Source of the DNA: Nicotiana tabacum
Lineage: Eukaryota; Streptophyta; Magnoliopsida; Solanales; Solanaceae
Assembly (NCBI RefSeq): GCF_000715075.1
Contig: NC_134082.1
Coordinates: forward strand, 194,545,948 to 194,609,947
Direction of reading: 5' to 3'
DNA length: 64,000 bases
A program made the translations under genes and the position numbers. The notes beneath the pieces were generated by a model. That model saw only the letters and a program-made list of their open reading frames with translations. It searched no databases and was not told the DNA's origin. The first letter of the stretch is position 1. Each line of letters starts with the position of its first letter. Shown in pieces: positions 20,935 to 31,349 of the stretch.

Positions 20935-22290
20935 TCAGTCTGCATTAGGGTTCCAACCCTAAACTGAACCTTTTCCCTTTAGTCAGCATTAGGGTTTTAA
21001 ACCCTAAACTGAACTTTTTCCTTTAGTCATCATTAGGGTTTTAAACTCCAAACTGAACTTTTTCTATTCAGTCAGCATTAAGGTTTTAAACTCTAAACTG
21101 AACTTTTTCCCTTTGGTCAGCATTAGGGTTTTAAACCCCAAACTGAACTTTTTCCCTTAGTCAGCATTAGAGTTTTAAACCCTAAACTAAACTTTCTCCT
21201 TTAGTCAGCATTAGGGTTTTAAACCCTAAACTGAACTTTTTCCCTTTAGTCAGCATTAGGGTTTTAAACCTTAAACTGAACTCTTTCCTTTAGTCAGCAT
21301 TAGGGTTTTAAACCCTAAACTGAACTTTTTCCATTCAGTCAGCATTAGGGTTTTAAACCCTAAACTGAACTCTTTCCTTTAGTCAGCATTAGTTTTTTAA
21401 ACCCTAAACTGAACTTTTTCCATGTAGTCAGCATTAGGGTTTTAAACCCTAAACTGAACTCTTTTCCATTCAGTCAGTATTAGGGTTTTAAACCCTAAAC
21501 TGAACTTTTCCTCTAGTCAGCATTAGGGTTTTAAACCCTAAACTGAACTTTTCCTTTAGTCAGCATTTGGGTTTTAAACCCTAAACTGAACTTTTTCCCT
21601 TTAGTCAGTATTAGGGTTTTAAACCCTAAACTGAACTTTTTCCCTTTAGTCAGCATTAGGGTTTTAAACCCTAAACTGAACTTTTTCCATTTAGTCAGCA
21701 TTAGGGTTTTAAACCCTAAACTGAACTCTTTCCTTTAGTCAGCATTAGGGTTTTAAACCCTAAACTGATCTTTTCCCTTTAGTCAGCATTAGGGTTTTAA
21801 ACCTTAAACTGAACTTTTTCCTTTAGTCAGAATTAGGGTTTTAAACCCCAAACTGAACTTTTTCCCTTTAGTCAGCATTAGGGTTTTAAACCCTAAACTG
21901 AACTTTTTCCCTTTAGTCAGCATTAGGGTTTTAAACCCCAAACTGGACTTTTTCTATTCGGTCAGCATTAGGGTTTTAAACCCTAAACTGAACTTTTTCC
22001 TTTAATCAGCATTAAGGTTTTAAAACCTAAACTGAACTTTTTCTTCGGTCAGCATTAAGGTTTCCACCCTAAACCGAACTTTGTCCATTTAGTCAGCATT
22101 ACGGCTCCAACCTTAAACTGAACTTCTCCCCAGCTAGTCAGCATTAGGGCTCCAACCCTGAACTGAACTATTTCCGTTCCGCCAGTATTAGGGCTCCAAC
22201 CCTTAACTGAGCATTTGTCTGCCAGCCAGCATTAGGGCTTCAACCCTGAACTGAGCATTTTTACCTTATGGCAATATTAGGGATCCAATC
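20935..22290 (+). repeat. 45-47 bp tandem array with telo-box motifs, 3' UTR of A
   Basis: About 29 units of the form AGTCAGCATTAGGG, TTTTAAACCCTAAACTG, AACTTTTTCCCTTT. Each unit holds an inverted repeat (TAGGGTTT-T-AAACCCTA) and the telo-box AAACCCTAA. Units at both ends are more divergent: TTTTAAA becomes TTCCAA or CTCCAA from about 22050 on. Hypervariable 3' UTR tandem repeats are known in Ogre-like elements and have been proposed as a source of satellites. Nothing suggests a protein product. Confidence 0.95.
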
Positions 22291-23025
22291 CCGGAGTTGC
22301 ATTTTGTAGACCAGAATTTTCCAAACCCTTCATCAACTCTATAAACTTCCTGGCAACTGACTCACGAAATTTTCCTAGTAGAACTGGGGCAGAAAATTTC
22401 GTTCGTTTGTTTTTCCCCGCAGGTCTGACCTCGAGACATACGGATCGAAGCGACCCACGAGATGAGTCTCAACTCAGAATAAAAGAAGAAAAAGACAAAA
22501 AGAAGATGTTCCGAGATATTCGGAAAGGCAAGGGGCGGATCGCTCAAAGGTTTGATCAAGGTCCCGAGTTCTACCAATCCCGTCTTACTCAGTGTCGTAG
22601 AAATAAACAGGCGCCTACAACTTGCAAGCATCAAGATTCGGATCGAAGTCTACAAGCGAAATCAGCTAAGACCCAAGATCAAGTTGCAAAAGAATCATAG
22701 ATAGGAATCTTGTAACTAGCGGTTGACATGCATACATAGTTAGTTCAGTTTTAATTTTCCTTTGGTTGTAATAAGGGAGCCGGTAAGCAGCAGCGGCAAC
22801 AACGACAGCAGTAACGACAAGCATTGCAATCCCATGGTAGTCCCAGCTATCAAAGCTTCCCGAACTACATTGACCTGATTCCTGTTTAGCCCAGGATACG
22901 TAGGAAATCTTCGAAGCAAAGATTCGGTCAAATCTTTCAAAACATGCTTCACATGGAGTAGTCCAATAGGCAAAAGTCGCTCATATCCGCTCACTTTATC
23001 TTTGCACGAAAACTCTTCGTGTTTC
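22291..23025 (+). other. Distal 3' UTR of element A
   Basis: Non-coding. Contains AACTGGGGCAGAAAATTTC (near 22384), shared with the C 3' UTR, then A-rich sequence and the two-hairpin module at 22862-22930. A stretch at 22980-23025 is almost identical in A, B and C just before the PPT. A 97-codon open frame at 22407-22700 has no recognisable domain. Confidence 0.6.
22862..22930 (+). other. Two-hairpin intercistronic module, A before PPT
   Basis: Outer arms CTACAT and ACGTAG form five pairs and one A/C mismatch, which a single transition would explain. Hairpin II is AATCTT-CGAAGCA-AAGATT. The equivalent copy in B has AACCTTTG/CAAAGGTT. Confidence 0.7.
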
Positions 23026-23043
23026 CGATCAAAGAGGGACAGC
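23000..23043 (+). other. PPT-proximal hairpin and polypurine tract of A
   Basis: CTTTGCACGAA, AACTC, TTCGTG then ATCAAAGAGGGACAGC, abutting the LTR start at 23044. The CTTTG arm can pair with the CAAAG of the purine tract. Confidence 0.75.
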
Positions 23044-23867
23044 TGTGAGCACGTGATTTTTGTTGACGCGACGATCACTCCAAAAGAAACAAAAATAATA
23101 GCAAATGGTCTTGCTGTACAATTCTTTTGGGATTTTTACGTGGCATTTTGTTAATTATTTGTGATTTTGCCCATTTTTATTTTTTTTATTAAAAACAAAA
23201 TACAAAAAAAAATGTGTCGTGTGTAGTTGAACCGTAATCCGGTTATTAAAAGGAAAATCGCGAAAAATGCATCTTTCATTTTTTGTCATTGAGTGACGTT
23301 TAGTTTAATTAAATGTTAATTATGTGTTAATTTTTGTTTTTATAGTATTATTTGACAAATTAATTAAGAGATTTAAGGAGAAAAGGGTTTTTGGATTGGG
23401 CCAATCCAATTTAAATGGGAACAAGCCCAAATCAAAACAACCCAGTCCAACCAGGCCCTCTGCAAGACGCCCAAACGACGCCGTATAAGCATCATCTCTT
23501 TGAGCCGTTGATTGATTCAAAGGAACGGCCCAGATCTGGTCAATCCTTTACTTAAACGACGCCGTATGAGGCCATCTAATCCCAACCGTTAATCCAATCT
23601 CATCCAACGGCCTCAGGACACACCCATAAACCCGACCCGTTCAACCTCCAAACCAACCCAACCCCTGGCGTTTGAAACGACACCGTTCCCCACCAATTGA
23701 AAGATCCTGGCCTTTCATCTCGCCTCATCCAACGGCGAGGATCTTTTCACTCATTAATTATATAAACCTAAAATCATACCCCACCCCCCTATCCAAACAC
23801 CCCTCCTTCGTCCTCATCCCCTTCCCAGACCCCAAACCTTAGGAACCCGAGCCGCCCCCTTTCCCCT
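23044..23867 (+). mobile_element. Element A 3' LTR, left part (split by element B)
   Basis: Matches 4206-5018 of the 5' LTR almost base for base, including the TATA box (TATATAAA, 23759-23766) and the AAACGAC-type motifs. It is cut by element B after CCCCT and resumes at 46450. One perfect MSA-like motif (TCCAACGGCC) is at 23603-23612. Confidence 0.93.
23863..23867 (+). repeat. Left target-site duplication of element B (CCCCT)
   Basis: CCCCT precedes the left end of B and recurs at 46445-46449. The undisturbed site is seen in the A 5' LTR around 5017-5023. Confidence 0.93.
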
Positions 23868-26800
23868 TGTCACACCTCCTTTTTACCGCGCCCGCGAGGG
23901 GCGCGTGGGGAGTTTTCTCCAATTAAAGGACAGTCGAAACGGGATTTTTTTGTTTGTTTCAGAGTCGCCACCTGGGAATTTTAAGGCTTCCCAAGTCACC
24001 GGTTTTAATCCCTGAATCGAGGAGAATATGACTCTGTTTATTATTCTGCGAACCAGAAATCCTGAATAAGGAATTCTGTTAATCCGGAAGAAGGTGTTAG
24101 GCATTTCCGAATTCCGTGATTCTAGCACAGTCGCTTAATTGTTTTTATATTTGGCTTAGATTATCTCGATTTGCTAAGTACGTGATTTATTGCACTATTT
24201 TTGTTACCGCTTCTATTTAGATTGTTTGTAATTAAAGACCCTTCTTTGAATCGAATCACGCGTACGTATATTCGTGTTATAAATTATATTTTTAAAACAT
24301 GCGGAGTTGTGTCACGCGCACGTGTACACAATAATATAGATAATATTTTTATTAAAATAATTATTTTCGAAATTGTGCTTAAATAAAATCAAGAACATTC
24401 ACCCTTTTTGTATAATTAAGTAGTGAACCTTACATCTCGGGTTTTTATAAAATTAATAATGATATTCTCCGAGAAATCCCTTTTATTAAATATTCGATCG
24501 AAGTTGCGCGAACGCATAATCCGAATTGCTTTTAGAAATATAATCAGGTTACGCGAACGTATCCCTAATCACAAAAATATTCTTGATGGTAGTATAAATT
24601 TGTTTAAAAATTGTTTATTACATCCATATTATTTTTATGTGAAAGTCATGGTAAATCACTATTTGAGATGTCTCTAAATTTCTTGAAAAGAATTCTCAAT
24701 TTATTGAGTGTCAACCACAAATTATATATATATATATATATATTTATGAATTATATTACGCAAAAACCATTCGTATTTAAGGAGTAAAAAGAACAACGCG
24801 TAATTAATACTACCATTTTTCTCGTAAATGCAATATGTGTATACCAAAAAAAATGAATTGCGTATGAAACTAAAAAAAATGATTTATGAAAGGAAGAGAT
24901 GTTTTCGAAGAATTTTCATTATTTTATTTGCAGCAAAGGCTATTTTATCTTCTTAAAATTAGTACAGTTTATAAGCCTAATCTCCTTCTACATCACTTTT
25001 TCTTAATCCAATATGCATGATTATTTCTTGTGAATTCTGTTTATGATTGAGTTTGGGATATATATATATATAATAAAACCAATTTGATTCTCAATCTATG
25101 TGAACTATTGCTAAACACTAACTTTCGTATTATATAAATTCCTAGGCCATTTGTTATTAAGAAAGAGAACAAATCTACCTACTGACTTAATAAAATGATA
25201 TTGCATACAACATTATTCGCCATATTTCGACATTGTGAACATAGCGGATTTTACTAACGCATCTTTCAACTATTGATTATAAACATAACCATTATTATGC
25301 CATAATATAGCAAAATGCACCCAACATCATCTAGCTTTAAACAACAACTAACTAACTAACAAAATAGACTAATAATGTATTTTTCCTTGATATTTCCATA
25401 CTATTCTGTACCTAACTAACAATACCATAAAATTTAAATAATGGCCAACTTTCTGCCATGTTTCCTATTTTGATAATTCAAATATAACTATACTAATGAG
25501 ATTTCGAAATGGATAACATTATTACAAAGCTTTTATACGAATTTCAAAATAAGATAATTAACTTATAGCCATTGTGTCGACCTCACTACTAGTTAACCAA
25601 CATGAAACATAGCTGAAATTTAAACTAACGAACTCAAATGTATTGAAGACAGAATTACAATTCGAGCTTCATTTATTTGTCATGTTTAAAGCTTTGCATG
25701 ACATGAGTTTACAGATATGTACCTGGAAATGAAGGTAGAAGAAGTAGATTTCAGCAGTAGCAACAGTAATAAAATCAGCAGAATACCAGTATTTCCACAT
25801 ATTTGAGCAATAATACAGAACCCGAGAAACCCAAATACACAAGAGCAAAGCTTCTTAAAGAATTTCATATTTTAAAACCAAACAGTATCAACAAACAGAC
25901 CCGGACAGATTCCAGAAAAAACAATGTTTCAGATTTTTTCTTTTCTTTTCTATTCTCTGTTTCAGCTTCTGTGTGCATATGAGTACTCTATTTTCTGTTT
26001 CTTTTTCTGTTTTTTCTTCTTTCTTTTCAGATTTCTATTTCTGCTTCTGTGTGTTTTTTTTCCTCTCTTAATTTCTGTCCAGATTCTCTCTAAAATCTGA
26101 TCTCTCTCTTAAAAAATCTCCTCTTCTTAAAATCCCAGTCCCTGTATTTATACAGGTCTGCCCCATTTCCTTTTAGTGCTGCTTGGACCCCCTTCTTCTT
26201 TTAAAATCAGAAAATCCCATTAAAATCTGCTTTTACTACTTTAAATCTCATTAAGTGATCTTTTCCTGATTTTCAGCATTCCATTACCCTTTGTTTCCCA
26301 TTATCCCATTAAATTAAAAGCCATTAACACTCCACTATCAGCACACTACTACCCTTACTGTTTCATTCCCAATAGTACCCCTGAAATCCCTTAATATTAC
26401 TGTTATTACTGCTTTTAAACAAAAATTCAGCATCTGATATAGAACAGACTTTATAATCTGTTCAAGCAGCTATAACTGATCCTATAATTAACCTCCTAAT
26501 ACAATTGTATCTAACCAACCCTTGTAAACTTGAATTCAACTCAACATCACAATAACATTATACTGAATTCAGCATATCAATCAAACTGATTTCAACATTG
26601 GACTAAAATCAAACAAACACAGGAGCATTGTTAGTTTTGAAACTAACTGCCCAGAAATCAATACATAAATGATCGACAATCTTTCTGACTTATTAAACAA
26701 GAAATAACTAGTTGGGAAAAACTAATTAACTGACTTCAACAAAATGATAACAACCAAAACAGACAACAGAGTATTACAATCAGCATTAAAGGCAATAAGA

Positions 26801-28414
26801 ATTTACAAAACAACTAATCGACGAACTTAATCGAGTCGATTACACATATTATAAACAATCATAATCAACAAAAACAATAGTATAATTCTGATCAAATAGA
26901 CGGGTATGAGACAGAATCACGGAATCAACTAAACAAATATGAAAACCTACACCAGCTACTGAAACAGGCAACAATATATACATAGAATATAAAAAGAAAT
27001 AGGAAAAATACCTTTGAATCTTTAAATTCACACGGACACAGGGTCGACTTGGACTTGGACCTTTTGAGGCTGAACAGAACTGAGAATACCTCGATTAAAG
27101 TCTCTTAGACCTCAATCCCTCACTTGAATTAGACATATTCCATGACTGGAAATTTTTAGGGTTTCGGATTTTTTGATTTCAAATCCGAACATTTCTAGGT
27201 ATATTCGAATCAAACCAATGGTATTCTAGGCACGAGGGAGGTCAGGTGGGTAACTGGTGTGAGTTTTAGGTAGGTTGGGATAGGGTCAGGTTTCACTCGA
27301 ATCTTCAAATGAAGATTCGAGTAGTTCCAGTAGGATTCGAGCCATGCTACTAACAGATCCGTGGTGAGGGTATTTAGGGGAAGCTGTGGTGTTATTTTGG
27401 AGGCCATTGGAGAAGATAAGGTTTTCAGGCCAACCTTCGATTTAAGATTCGAAGAGTTGGGGCCTGGTTCGAAGGAAACTAATGCCAGATCCGTGAAGAA
27501 GAGGTTGTGAGGAGTCTGGGGTGTTAAGGTGGTGACCGGCGGCGTTGTTGCCACCGGGTTTCAGGCAATGGGGAATGAGGGCGGCTAGGGTTAGGGGTGT
27601 GTGTTTTTCCGGAGATGAAGATGAACAGTGGAGAGGGGGGTGTTTAGTTAGGGGGCCGGGGTAGGGATTTGGATTTATATAGGGATGGGGTGGATTGATC
27701 TCATCCGTTGGATCAATTAAGATGCACGGTTGAGATCAATTCATTTAACCAAACGATGTCGTTTGGTTAAATGTTGGGGTCAGGCTGGATCGGGGCAGTG
27801 GATCGGGTAGGGGGTTACGGGTAAGGGTGATGAGATCTCAGCCGTTGGATTGATTTGATCCAACGGCCCTTGATGAAATGTGACAAAACGATGTCGTTTG
27901 GTTTGATTAAATTGGACTGGTCATGGGGTGTTTGGATTGGGCTGAGGGGGTTTGATTTGTTTTGGGCCTGCCTTTTCAATTAATTGGCCCAGTCCGTTTT
28001 TGCCTATTATTTTCCACTCTTTTTAATTTCCAATTTAATTATAAAAATCCTAATTAAAATTATAAAAACAAAAAATTAACTTTACAAGACATTAATCAAC
28101 CTTTAACAACTATTAAATCATAGACAAAACGTTAATCACACAGTGAAACATTAAAACTAGAATAAATGCATAATTTTTGTGATTTTCTTTGAATTAACTT
28201 CTAAATGCATAATTAAATCCTAACTATGCATGTAACATGTGTTTTTTTATTTTATTTTTTCATTTTAACAAACAAAGTAGACATTTACGGACATAACACA
28301 AATATTTAATAAACGCCACACAAATTCTAAAAATTGCACCCTAAGCAAAAATTGTTTTATATTTTTTGAATTATTTTGGAGTAATTTTCGTAAGGCAGAA
28401 ATCACGTGCTCCCA
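23868..28414 (-). mobile_element. Element B 3' LTR
   Basis: On the minus strand it begins TGGGAGCACGTGATTTC (TGTG changed to TGGG) and ends AAAAAGGAGGTGTGACA. It carries the U5 stem CGGAA/TTCCG (24085-24109), a PBS-like motif (23959-23970), a TATA box (27674-27681), two AAACGATGTCGTTT palindromes (27751-27764, 27886-27899) and an MSA-like TCCAACGGCC (27859-27868). An inverted repeat TCGAATCTTCA/TGAAGATTCGA lies near 27297-27320. Small open frames inside it (for example 27210-27554) have no known domain. Confidence 0.93.
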
Positions 28415-28465
28415 GATGCCCCTCTTTGTGCAGAAACTCGAAGAGTTTTCGTGCAAAGATAAAGT
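28415..28465 (-). other. PPT and PPT-proximal hairpin of B
   Basis: On the minus strand CTTTGCACGAA, AACTC, TTCGAG leads to CACAAAGAGGGGCATC next to the LTR. The tract is the same type as in A and C. Confidence 0.75.
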
Positions 28466-28527
28466 GAGCGGATACGAGCGATATTTGCCCGTTCAAATAC
28501 TCCGTGGGAAGCATTTTTTGAAAGATT

Positions 28528-28596
28528 TGACCGAACCTTTGCTTCAAAGGTTTCCTACATATCCTTGGTTATAAAGGAATCAGGTCAATGTAGTTC
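28528..28596 (-). other. Two-hairpin intercistronic module, B before PPT
   Basis: Outer stem CTACAT/ATGTAG, fully paired. Hairpin II is AACCTTTG-AAG-CAAAGGTT (eight pairs). This is the strongest version of the pre-PPT copy. Confidence 0.75.
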
Positions 28597-29020
28597 GGGA
28601 AGTTTTGGGTAGCTGGGACTACCATGGGACTGTGATGCTACTGCTGTTTCGTGCTACTTTTACTGCTTGCTGACCTCCTTATTACACCTTGCTTCAAAGG
28701 TAAAACAAAAGCTAAACTAGACTATGGTATATGAATTACAAAATCTTATCTAGATCATGCCCTTGCGTTTCTTGTTGTCTTGATGTCTTGGTGACTTTTG
28801 GGCATCTTTTGCTTCTGACTTGTTCCGCATTTCCTTTCATTATGTCTCGTATTTCCTTTATTTGTTTGGGACTCTTGTTGTTTCTTGCTGGGGATTTGGT
28901 TGGACTCCTCTGCTTTATTAACTTTACATGTGCTCCTTTCTCACATGGGCGAGCTTTTGACTTCATCCGTAATGTCAAACTACATTGCCATTTTGTTCTT
29001 CATGTGGGCGCCTGACTACT
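28597..29020 (-). other. 3' UTR of B between array and module
   Basis: Non-coding. A 94-codon open frame on the plus strand (28731-29015) is antisense to the element and hydrophobic, with no recognised domain; it is not called as a gene. Confidence 0.5.
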
Positions 29021-29027
29021 GATCCTT

Positions 29028-29985
29028 CAATTGTATTCCCTTATTCTCCAGGAGGACGCCTGATTGCCTTTTCGATTCTTCATCCTCATTCTCCAGGTGG
29101 ACGCCTGATTTCTTCTTTAATTCCTCATCCTCATTCTCCAGGTAGACGCCTGATTTCTTCTTTAATTCCTCATCCTCATTCTCCAGGTGGACGCCTGATT
29201 TCTTATTCAATTCTTCATCCTCATTCTCCAGGTGGACACCTGATTTCTTCTTTATCTCTTCATCCTCATTCTCCAGGTGGACGCCTGATTTCTTCTTTAA
29301 TTCTTCATCCTCATTCTCCAGGTGGACGCCTGACTTCTTCTTAAATTCTTCATCCTCATTCTCCAGGTGGACGCCTGATTTCTTCTGTATCTCTCATCCT
29401 CATTCTCCAGGTGGACGCTTGATGTCTTCTTCAATTCTTCATCCTCATTCTCCAGGTGGACGCCTGATTTCTTTTTTAATTCTTCATCCTCATTCTCCAG
29501 GTGGACGCCTGATTTCTTCTTAAATTCTTCATCCTCATTCTCCAGGTGGACGCCTGATTTCTTCTTTAATTCTTCATCCTCATTCTCCAGGTGGACGCCT
29601 GATTTCTTCTTAATTCTCTCATCCTCATTCTCCAGGTGGACGCCTGAATTCTTTTTTAATTCTTCATCCTCATTCTCCAGGTAGACGCCTGACTTCTTCT
29701 TAAATTTTCATCCTCATTCTCCAGGTGGACGCCTGACTTCTTCTTAAATTTTCATCCTCATTCTCCAGGTGGACGCCTGATTTCTTCTTCTATTCTTCAT
29801 CCTCATTCTCCAGGTGGACGCCTGATTTCTTTTTTAATTCTTCATCCTCATTCTCCAGGTGGACGCCTGATTTCTTCTTAAATTCTCTCATCCTCATTCT
29901 CCAGGTGGACGCCTGATTTCTTTTTTAATTCTTCATCCTCATTCTCCAGGTGGACGCCTGATTTCTTCTTTAATTCTTTCTCCGG
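29028..29985 (-). repeat. 45-bp tandem array, 3' UTR of B
   Basis: About 21 units of 43-45 bp. On the plus strand the core is ATTCTCCAGGTGGACGCCTG followed by a T-rich stretch ending CATCCTC. The core contains the imperfect palindrome CAGGTGGACGCCTG. Read on the element strand, TCAGGCGTCCACCTGGAGA resembles the unit of C. Copies are highly alike, which suggests recent expansion. Frames open through the array on both strands are repeat artefacts. Confidence 0.95.
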
Positions 29986-30726
29986 GTGTTTCTTGACACA
30001 AATGTTGTTTTTGCCCCTGTTTCAAATCAAAGAAAACTTCGTTAGTTTAAAACAGGGTGGTTAACTGGGGCATTCTTGCCGACGGTGGGGCTTCTCTTTG
30101 TCTTGTTTTATTGCCTTGGAATGGTTGAAAAGACTGTTCTGTCCTTGTAATTTATCCTTAACTATAGGATCCCCAACTCTATGTTTTTCTTCAAACCTTT
30201 TTAACCGTAATCATATGTCTCTCCTGACATTGCTGATCCGCTTTTGATTCCACTTTTCTTCCACCCATATCTTATTTTTATCCTATTACCTCCTGCCCAT
30301 CATGGCCGTATTTCTGTCCTATGCAACCCTGAATTTTGGTAGTATACCTTGATATTCCTTCTTATTTGTTTGGAATAAAACTCATCTCAAAAGCTTTAGA
30401 AGTAAGATTATTAGTGACGAAAACATGACGATTTCGAAAATCTAGAATGAAAAGAAAAATCCAAATTTGGATGACTGTTGTAGAAAAAATAAAGGACTTA
30501 TCTGATTGGAGTCACTGGCACCAATGATCATGGTATGCATTTTGGATTAATCAACCCAGTCTTTTTAACCAACCTCTTTTCAATTGTTTCATTTTGTTTT
30601 CCCAAATTTTCCATAACCCAACTTCATTTTTTTTTCATTTTACAGACCTGTTTGACTTGCAATATCTTAAAGAGTTTTTACCGACAAACCTTCCTCATTT
30701 GTTCATTTCTTAATTCCTTTTCGCCT
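29986..30726 (-). other. Non-coding 3' UTR of B
   Basis: I see no gene. An element-strand match to the ACAGGGGCA/AACTGGGGCA strings of the A and C 3' UTRs lies near 30010-30030. The rest is AT-rich unique sequence. Confidence 0.5.
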
Positions 30727-30842
30727 TAAGGTGCCTGGGAAGGTTTTCACCAATAAGACTCTCTCATTTTACTTTCTCTCATCTTCCGTCGTCTTACGGT
30801 GCCCGTGTGGGTTTTCACCTATAAGACTCTCTCATTTTTACT
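30727..30842 (-). other. Two AAATGAGAGAG-led hairpins in the 3' UTR of B
   Basis: On the minus strand AAAATGAGAGA introduces GTCTTA-TA-GGTG ... CACC-G-TAAGAC (plus coordinates 30791-30827). A second copy with GTCTTA-TT-GGTG ... CACC-T-TAAGGC lies at about 30724-30760. Both have a 2:1 internal loop and a loop starting AAAACC. Compared with A (GTCTCG/CGAGAC) two base pairs have changed on both sides. Confidence 0.75.
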
Positions 30843-31100
30843 TTCTTTTCTTGTTTGGACTAGAGTGTTATGAACCATCTTCATTTGCTTGACTCAGCAT
30901 TTTTCTAAGATTGATCGAAATGTCTTTTTGGTATGTGGTTGGAAATGGAAAGGTATCAAAAAGTTAAATAGTTTTGATATGGGTTTAAAATTACAACTCT
31001 TGGAATCTTTTCTTATTTCCAATACAATTCCTGCCCCAGTTTCTTGATTGGGGTCTCTTGATGTTTCTTTTTGTGCACATTATGCATATCGTGCACCCTA

Positions 31101-31159
31101 TGACCGAGCCGTGAGGCGCCTACGTATCCTTCTTTGAGGAATCAGGTCAAACGTAGTTC
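31101..31159 (-). other. Two-hairpin intercistronic module, B after pol
   Basis: Outer stem CTACGT/ACGTAG, inner TCC/GGA type stem, second short stem GCC-TCAC-GGC. It sits about 190 bp beyond the pol stop, the same place as in A. Confidence 0.7.
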
Positions 31160-31349
31160 ACTACAATAATAGTGATTTTTTTTTTAATTATATTTTTTCA
31201 TATTTGATTTCCATTGATTCCAAGAGAGGGTAGGAAAGAATCCAATATGGCTCAAAGGGGAAGCAAAGGGTATAGTGTTTGGATAACAGAATAAATTGCT
31301 TTTGTCATTCCAATCTTTGAAATAATGCCGAATACAAACATTTAAAGAG

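Noticed and set aside
20935..22290. Interstitial telomere tract
   Set aside because: The unit is 45-47 bp with one telo-box each, not a run of TTTAGGG, and it lies inside element A.
28985..29344. Repetitive protein-like frame with a PGGRLISS-type repeat
   Set aside because: Produced by the 45-bp array on the strand opposite to the element; the minus-strand frame 29016-29210 is the same artefact.
29028..29985. CRISPR-like regular array
   Set aside because: Units are directly adjacent with no unique spacers, and the context is a plant retrotransposon.
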